The position numbers and the translations under genes were made by a program. From assembly GCF_041433555.1 (NCBI RefSeq), contig NZ_JAPWBR010000009.1:1-64000 (forward strand): a stretch of DNA of 64,000 nt, written 5' to 3'. Positions 60,169 to 64,000 of this stretch are shown here, one piece after another (the stretch's first letter is position 1; every line of letters starts with the position of its first letter). Origin of the DNA: Granulicatella sp041433555 (GTDB lineage Bacteria > Bacillota > Bacilli > Lactobacillales > Aerococcaceae). Below the pieces are notes generated by a model. The model was not told the DNA's origin. It ran no database searches and worked only from the letters and a program-made list of their open reading frames with translations.

Positions 60169-60252
60169 TTAATATAGGCGAAGCTCCGGGTGATCATCAC
60201 ACTCTTCCCTTCGCTCATTGATTTGTTTCGTTTGACTCTCCGGTCCTGGCAT
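60169..60252 (-). CDS. 27-codon small ORF between the M-box terminator and mgtA
   Basis: AGAGGGTGATCAT-ATG gives a good ribosome binding site, and the frame runs 27 codons to a TAA only 16 bp before the mgtA start. The peptide begins MPGPE and ends in an acidic run (EECDDHPE), so it is Pro-rich at the N terminus and acidic later. The SD region GGGTGATCAT (60253-60262) is an exact complement of ATGATCACCC (60189-60198) near the end of the same frame, so the RNA can fold back and hide the site. It could be a leader peptide coupling mgtA translation to Mg2+ or ribosome state. Not recognised; function is inference. Confidence 0.55.
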   Translation of the reverse strand: MPGPESQTKQINERREECDDHPELRLY

Positions 60253-60262
60253 ATGATCACCC
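60189..60262 (-). promoter_or_regulatory. 10-bp inverted repeat sequestering the leader ORF ribosome binding site
   Basis: GGGTGATCAT (5' arm, includes part of the SD and ends at the ATG) and ATGATCACCC (3' arm, codons about 18-21) pair perfectly with 54 nt between. Confidence 0.6.
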
Positions 60263-60286
60263 TCTTTCTAAAAGTTTTTGGCAAAT

Positions 60287-60326
60287 GAAAAAGCACCTTG
60301 TCATAGCTTAAACGCGACAAGATGCT
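60287..60326 (-). terminator. M-box expression-platform terminator
   Basis: Minus-strand AGCATCTTGTC...GACAAGGTGCT stem followed by TTTTTC, between the M-box and the small ORF. Confidence 0.85.
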
Positions 60327-60351
60327 TACCTAATAAACAATTCTCATTTTT

Positions 60352-60489
60352 TCGTTCAAGCTTTAACATCATGGAGCGATGAAATGACATTAGTCTCTGC
60401 CTTCACGACAGAGGCTGCTAACCAACGCATAGTGTCTCCACTATTTTGCGGTAGTCATCCGTATCTCCATGGTAGTCTCACCTACCGAT
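60352..60489 (-). promoter_or_regulatory. M-box (ykoK) Mg2+ riboswitch
   Basis: On the minus strand, in order: GGTAGGTGAGACTACC, ATGGAGATACG, GACTACCGCAAAATA, GTGGAGACACTATGCG, TTAGCAG, and near the end GATGTTAAAGCTTGAACG, the last matching the GUGCUAAAGCUCUACG part of the Bacillus mgtE M-box. A terminator and mgtA follow, the expected target. Family members stop transcription when Mg2+ is high. Confidence 0.88.
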
Positions 60490-60499
60490 TTACATCCTC

Positions 60500-60528
60500 A
60501 CCATACTCCTATATTCTCCCTTTGTCAA
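60500..60528 (-). promoter_or_regulatory. promoter of mgtA transcript
   Basis: TTGACA (60523-60528), 17-bp spacer, TATGGT (60500-60505) on the minus strand, starting RNA just ahead of the M-box. Confidence 0.75.
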
Positions 60529-60569
60529 AGAAATGACCTTTGTATCTATATTAAAATATGAATTAGTAG

Positions 60570-60575
60570 TATAAT
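60570..60575 (+). promoter_or_regulatory. -10 box of the lipoprotein gene
   Basis: TATAAT, 24 bp before the lipoprotein start; the -35 17 bp up (TATATT) is poor. Divergent from the mgtA promoter. Confidence 0.5.
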
Positions 60576-60599
60576 AAACGTGTAAAAGGAGGAATCCCT

Positions 60600-61238
60600 A
60601 TGAAAAAATCAATTTCTTTGATTTTAGTCGCATTGGTTTTAGCTGGCTGTTCATTTTTCCAAAAGAAAGAAGACACAACCACTCAAGCTCAAACAACGAC
60701 TACTCAAAGCACAACAACAACGAAACAAACAACGACAAGTACTACTGAAGCTCCAACGACTATCGTTGCTACAACTGCTGAGACGCAACATGCAACGGCT
60801 CCCGTTCCAAAGACTGTGTCTACTGAAAAAGTAGCCGTTCCTGCCAAAGCCCCTGCTCCTTCATCAATGGATATTCAAGCGATGAAACAAGGCGACTTCC
60901 GTAGCGTAGCCGGAACATGGAGAAACTCTGCTGGATGGGAATTCCACATTGATAAAGATGGAAATATTACTTCTGGTGGAAAAACGTTTAAAGTCGGTAT
61001 TACCGAACAACAATTCCAAGAAGGACTTCTCAACTGGATTATGGTTCCAGAAGGCAATGAAAATGCATTTGTAGGAGGCGCCGTATTCTCATTCATCCCT
61101 AAAAATGTAGAGCTCACTTATGGTGTGATGTCTGGTGACAAAGACCAATCGGATATTTCTAAAGACCGTATTTATGGTACGCAAACCGTAACAGACGGCA
61201 AAACTATCAAAACATTGATGTACTATAAAGTCGATTAA
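60600..61238 (+). CDS. lipoprotein with Thr-rich linker and DUF6287-type domain
   Basis: 212-aa secreted lipoprotein: signal MKKSISLILVALVLAGC with lipobox LAGC (Cys 17), then about 60 residues made largely of Thr with Gln, Ala and Pro, then a small C-terminal domain MDIQAMKQGDFRSVAGTWRNSAGWEFHIDKDGNI, a streptococcal-type DUF6287 pattern. Function unknown; the linker would hold the domain out through the wall. RBS AAAGGAGG. It has two terminators after it. Confidence 0.85.
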   Translation: MKKSISLILVALVLAGCSFFQKKEDTTTQAQTTTTQSTTTTKQTTTSTTEAPTTIVATTAETQHATAPVPKTVSTEKVAVPAKAPAPSSMDIQAMKQGDFRSVAGTWRNSAGWEFHIDKDGNITSGGKTFKVGITEQQFQEGLLNWIMVPEGNENAFVGGAVFSFIPKNVELTYGVMSGDKDQSDISKDRIYGTQTVTDGKTIKTLMYYKVD

Positions 61239-61243
61239 CAGAT

Positions 61244-61277
61244 AAAGCACTGTATTCAATTACAGTGCTTTCTTTTG
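61244..61277 (+). terminator. terminator of the lipoprotein gene
   Basis: AAAGCACTGTA-ttcaat-TACAGTGCTTT followed by TCTTTTGT, 6 bp after the stop. Confidence 0.88.
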
Positions 61278-61282
61278 TACAT

Positions 61283-61322
61283 AAAAATAACGGATACCTC
61301 CTATTGGAAGTATCCGTTTTTT
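61283..61322. terminator. terminator of the GH31 gene, probably bidirectional
   Basis: CGGATAC/GTATCCG stem with AAAAATAA on one side and TTTTTTG on the other, 2-10 bp after the GH31 stop on the minus strand. Confidence 0.8.
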
Positions 61323-61323
61323 G

Positions 61324-63537
61324 TTACGGTTCACTAATAAATAAAATTTCTAGTAATCGTCCTCTTAATTCCTCATCTTCATGATGTAAGATATTCATGA
61401 TTTCATTCGCATTTTTAGCATTCACTAATCGACGATATAAGAAATCTTTCGTTAGATATGGAAGGTTCGCATTCTTAAGTACTTGGAAGAATGCTTCGTT
61501 TCGATTAACTGTTTGTTTTTCGCCAACAGTAAATTCAACAGTCGCGTTTTTATTTTCCAATTCAACGACAGCTGCTTGGCTTCCTTGAACATGAACGCGG
61601 TGGATTCTGTTTTCTGGAAGGATACCTGTTTCTCCTTCAACAGATAATTGAATCGCTCCTAATTTCCAATCAACAGATAATGTTGTGACACAACGAGCGC
61701 CATCTAAGTCTTCCACCATTTCGAATGAATGATGGGTACCTGGGAATACATACCAGTCAATCACTTCAGGTAAATCCACACCCATTTTCACACCAGAACC
61801 ATCGAGCGGAACAATTGCTCCTTCTTTAGCAAATACAGGAATCGATTCGATATCACGGTAAATATCAAGCACCACATCTCCTGCATACTCTCTTCCAGTG
61901 AAGAAATCATACCATTTTCCTTCAGGGAACCACACTTGAACTTTTGCAGATTGGTAATTCTTATTCATTGGTTCTGTAATTGGAGCGACCATCAACTCGC
62001 TACCGAAGAAGTATTGATTTGACACATGGTAGCTTTCTTCGTTTTCTGGATAGAAGTAGTACATCGGACTCACAAGAGGTGCTCCCTCTTCATGCGTTGC
62101 CACATTCATCGTGTAAAGATATGGAAGCAATTGATGTCTTAGACGTAAATAGTGCTTCATAATTTCTGCAGTATGTTTCGTAAAGAACCATGGCTCCTTA
62201 CTATTAAACGGACTTTGCGTACTATGAAGTCGTGTAATTGGACTAAAGATGCCATATTGTAACCAGCGAATTTGCAATTCTTCATCATAATAACCACGCA
62301 TATGTCCACCAATATCATGACTCCACCAGCTATATCCAATGTTAGAAGCCGTTGAAGTGAAATATGGTTGAAATTGAAGAGATTCCCAAGTCACAATCGT
62401 GTCCCCAGAAAATCCAACTGGATAACGATGGCTACCAGGTCCTGCATAACGAGACAAGATTAATCCGCCATCTGCTCTCTTACAATTATCAACAAAATGA
62501 TAATGGTTTAATAACCACAATGGATCTTGTACCCCTTGCGTTCCTTGTTGCCAGTCAATCCACCAGAAATCAACTCCTTGTTCTTCTAATGGATAATGAA
62601 CATCTTTAAAGTAAGATTCTCTAAAGCGAGGGTCTGCAATATCAAAAATCGCAGGTTCTTCACTGGCTGCATCTAATCCTAAACGTTTGGCAACAGCTGG
62701 ATACGCATCTTCATAAGCTCGAATACCATCTGCTGGATGGACATTTAGAGAAAGTTTTAATTTCTTATCATGTAATTTCTTTAATAATTTTTCTGGTTCT
62801 GGAATGAGTTCACGGTTCCAAGAGTAGCCTGTCCAACCACTTCCGAAGCGTTCTGGAATTTTGGTGATATGCCAATCCATATCTAACACGCCAACCGCAA
62901 GCGGTACTTGCTCATCTTCGAAGCGTTCAACGAGACCTAAATACTCATCAGCCGTATACGCCCAATAACGGCTCCACCAGTTCCCTAAGGCATAGCGTGG
63001 TAATAATGGAGTTGCGCCAGTTAGGCGATAGAAGTCTCTAATGGCTCCTCTATAATCATGTCCATAAGCGAAGAAGTATAGGTCCACTTCGCTTTCTTTT
63101 TTGATAAAGCCTTCTTTTTCATCACTAATAAATCCATTGGAGTCATCTAAAACAGCATAACCACTCTTACTAATAATACCGTCTTCGAGTTCTGTTTCCC
63201 CGTCTACTTCGTCGAGTGTACGAGTCGTTCCTTTTAAAGTTTCGATTGGTTCACCAAAATACCAACGACTACCGTAAAGAGCAAATTGCCCTTTTAATTC
63301 AATAAATAGATTTTGATTATTGAATTCACCTTTGTTATAGCGTAAACGGAAAAACTTTGTATTAATATCTAATAGTTCTGGCGTTTCTGTGGCTTCAACT
63401 TCCACTTCACCAAAGTCTCTGTTTTGGATTAATTGCGTATGTCTATCTTCGAATTGTCCATTTTTTGAATATTCTAAACGAATGAGTTTATCCGTTAGAA
63501 CGCTGATACGATAAAAATCTCCTTTAAAAATTTTCAT
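61324..63537 (-). CDS. GH31-family alpha-glycosidase
   Basis: 737-aa intracellular (no signal peptide) retaining glycosidase. N-terminal beta domain, then the GH31 barrel: GNWWSRYWAYTADEYLGLVERF, VLDMDWHIT, nucleophile Asp in VDFWWIDWQQG, acid/base Asp in PVGFSGDTIVTWESL, IGYSWWSHDIGGHMRG, and C-terminal beta domains. Substrate may be an alpha-glucoside or host-glycan fragment; GH31 also includes xylosidases and others. Start at 63537 because GGAGG is 8 bp upstream, the earlier ATG being part of that site. It overlaps the end of the DUF624 gene. Confidence 0.9.
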   Translation of the reverse strand: MKIFKGDFYRISVLTDKLIRLEYSKNGQFEDRHTQLIQNRDFGEVEVEATETPELLDINTKFFRLRYNKGEFNNQNLFIELKGQFALYGSRWYFGEPIETLKGTTRTLDEVDGETELEDGIISKSGYAVLDDSNGFISDEKEGFIKKESEVDLYFFAYGHDYRGAIRDFYRLTGATPLLPRYALGNWWSRYWAYTADEYLGLVERFEDEQVPLAVGVLDMDWHITKIPERFGSGWTGYSWNRELIPEPEKLLKKLHDKKLKLSLNVHPADGIRAYEDAYPAVAKRLGLDAASEEPAIFDIADPRFRESYFKDVHYPLEEQGVDFWWIDWQQGTQGVQDPLWLLNHYHFVDNCKRADGGLILSRYAGPGSHRYPVGFSGDTIVTWESLQFQPYFTSTASNIGYSWWSHDIGGHMRGYYDEELQIRWLQYGIFSPITRLHSTQSPFNSKEPWFFTKHTAEIMKHYLRLRHQLLPYLYTMNVATHEEGAPLVSPMYYFYPENEESYHVSNQYFFGSELMVAPITEPMNKNYQSAKVQVWFPEGKWYDFFTGREYAGDVVLDIYRDIESIPVFAKEGAIVPLDGSGVKMGVDLPEVIDWYVFPGTHHSFEMVEDLDGARCVTTLSVDWKLGAIQLSVEGETGILPENRIHRVHVQGSQAAVVELENKNATVEFTVGEKQTVNRNEAFFQVLKNANLPYLTKDFLYRRLVNAKNANEIMNILHHEDEELRGRLLEILFISEP

Positions 63538-64000
63538 CTCGCGTACCTCCATTGCTTAATTTATATGCCTTCTCAAACATTTTACTCGTTACTTTTACAT
63601 TTAACAATGCCCAGATTGCAAATCCACCAAAAGTAAATACATAAATCGACGTCAATAATCGCTCAGGCGTATTCACACTCATATACACCACTGCGCAGTT
63701 AAATAGAATCAATAAAATTGCACGTAACGGATCTAAAATACAAACGAAAAAGCTATTGATGACACTGGCTTTTAAACTATTTTCAAATAACCCAACATAC
63801 GGTAAAAGGATAACAATTCCCAGTATCGCAAGCATTCCAAATGGCGCAAGAAGTAATAATCCATATCCATTCAAGAAGTTTGTATTCGAAAAAATACTAT
63901 AGTTCAAAAATAATAGAACCGAAAGTACTACAAGAGCTGCCCAAATGACAGTGGCTTGTTTAAAGTTAGATTTAAAAATACGAAAATAATGATAGACAAC
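63524..64000 (-). CDS. DUF624 (YesL-like) membrane protein, 5' end outside the window
   Basis: The frame is open to the window edge and gives about 158 residues with four or five helices. It reads ..YHYFRIFKSNFKQATVIWAALVVLSVLL.. then helices such as YGLLLLAPFGMLAILGIVILLPYVGLF. DUF624/YesL proteins lie beside glycan-uptake ABC transporters and glycosidases. Its stop lies 14 bp inside the GH31 frame, so the two are translationally coupled. The start is not visible; an internal TTG at 63907 is not the true start. Confidence 0.8.
   Translation of the reverse strand, partial: VVYHYFRIFKSNFKQATVIWAALVVLSVLLFLNYSIFSNTNFLNGYGLLLLAPFGMLAILGIVILLPYVGLFENSLKASVINSFFVCILDPLRAILLILFNCAVVYMSVNTPERLLTSIYVFTFGGFAIWALLNVKVTSKMFEKAYKLSNGGTRDENF

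Noticed and set aside
60153..60320. Longer MgtA N terminus
   Set aside because: The extended frame runs through the terminator and the small leader ORF; its in-frame ATGs lack ribosome binding sites.
1..64000. CRISPR arrays, tRNA or rRNA genes, prophage or defence islands
   Set aside because: No repeat-spacer pattern, no cloverleaf or rRNA sequence, and no phage structural, integrase or defence genes were found; the only mobile element gene is the IS3 fragment.

Overview
The window reads as chromosomal DNA of a low-GC Gram-positive of the order Lactobacillales. Evidence: single-gene phosphoketolase plus transketolase, EzrA, IreB, LiaFSR-type and YesMN-type signalling, a Gram-positive comG competence operon, T-box and L-box leaders, and CGAAC/GTTYG-type SOS boxes. 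The gene set would suit Carnobacteriaceae (for example a Granulicatella-like organism), but the genus is inference. Almost every gene is on the minus strand. The exceptions are the IS fragment, lexA, an M32-like gene and one lipoprotein gene.

Layout. 1-0.67 kb: right end of an IS3-family element. 1.1-4.4 kb: ECF S component, murB, mtnN, GNAT, tsaE. 4.5-7.4 kb: basic amino acid ABC transporter under a lysine riboswitch. 7.4-8 kb: gene-free stretch with large hairpin-forming repeats, related to one inside the ABC operon. 8-19 kb: xfp, msrB, mutL, mutS, ymdB, tkt, a DUF896 gene. 19.2-23.8 kb: lexA, then an amino-sugar PTS locus (EIIA, RpiR-type regulator, a frameshifted EIICB, nanE). 23.8-33 kb: liaRSF, greA, udk, mltG, DUF1292, ruvX, ireB, alaS with an alanine T-box. 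33-38 kb: YesMN-type two-component system and an extracytoplasmic methionine-repair operon (ccdA, thioredoxin lipoprotein, msrAB). 38-50 kb: ezrA, a lone ABC half-transporter, pepV, rsuA, a MurJ/YtgP-like flippase, recA, cinA, pgsA, rodZ. 50-54 kb: comGA-GG. 54-64 kb: VanZ, an apparent M32 peptidase pseudoenzyme, GNAT, ohr, mgtA, a DUF6287-type lipoprotein, a GH31 glycosidase and a DUF624 gene cut by the window edge.

How the parts work together. Lysine limitation is sensed by an L-box ahead of the ABC transporter, uncharged tRNA-Ala by the T-box ahead of alaS, and Mg2+ by an M-box ahead of mgtA. CcdA can pass electrons to the thioredoxin lipoprotein and on to membrane-anchored MsrAB, while cytosolic MsrB and Ohr cover other oxidants. 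LexA and recA carry SOS boxes, and recA-cinA lies near the comG pilus operon used for DNA uptake.

Most unusual items: (i) a 27-codon reading frame with a good ribosome binding site between the M-box terminator and mgtA, whose ribosome binding site can be sequestered by its own 3' half; (ii) an M32 carboxypeptidase homologue that has lost every zinc ligand; (iii) a family of long hairpin intergenic elements at 6.1-7.9 kb; (iv) a methionine-rich, tandem-repeat linker in the thioredoxin that feeds the methionine sulfoxide reductase; (v) a one-base frameshift in the PTS EIICB gene; (vi) a perfect 38-bp palindrome between convergent genes.
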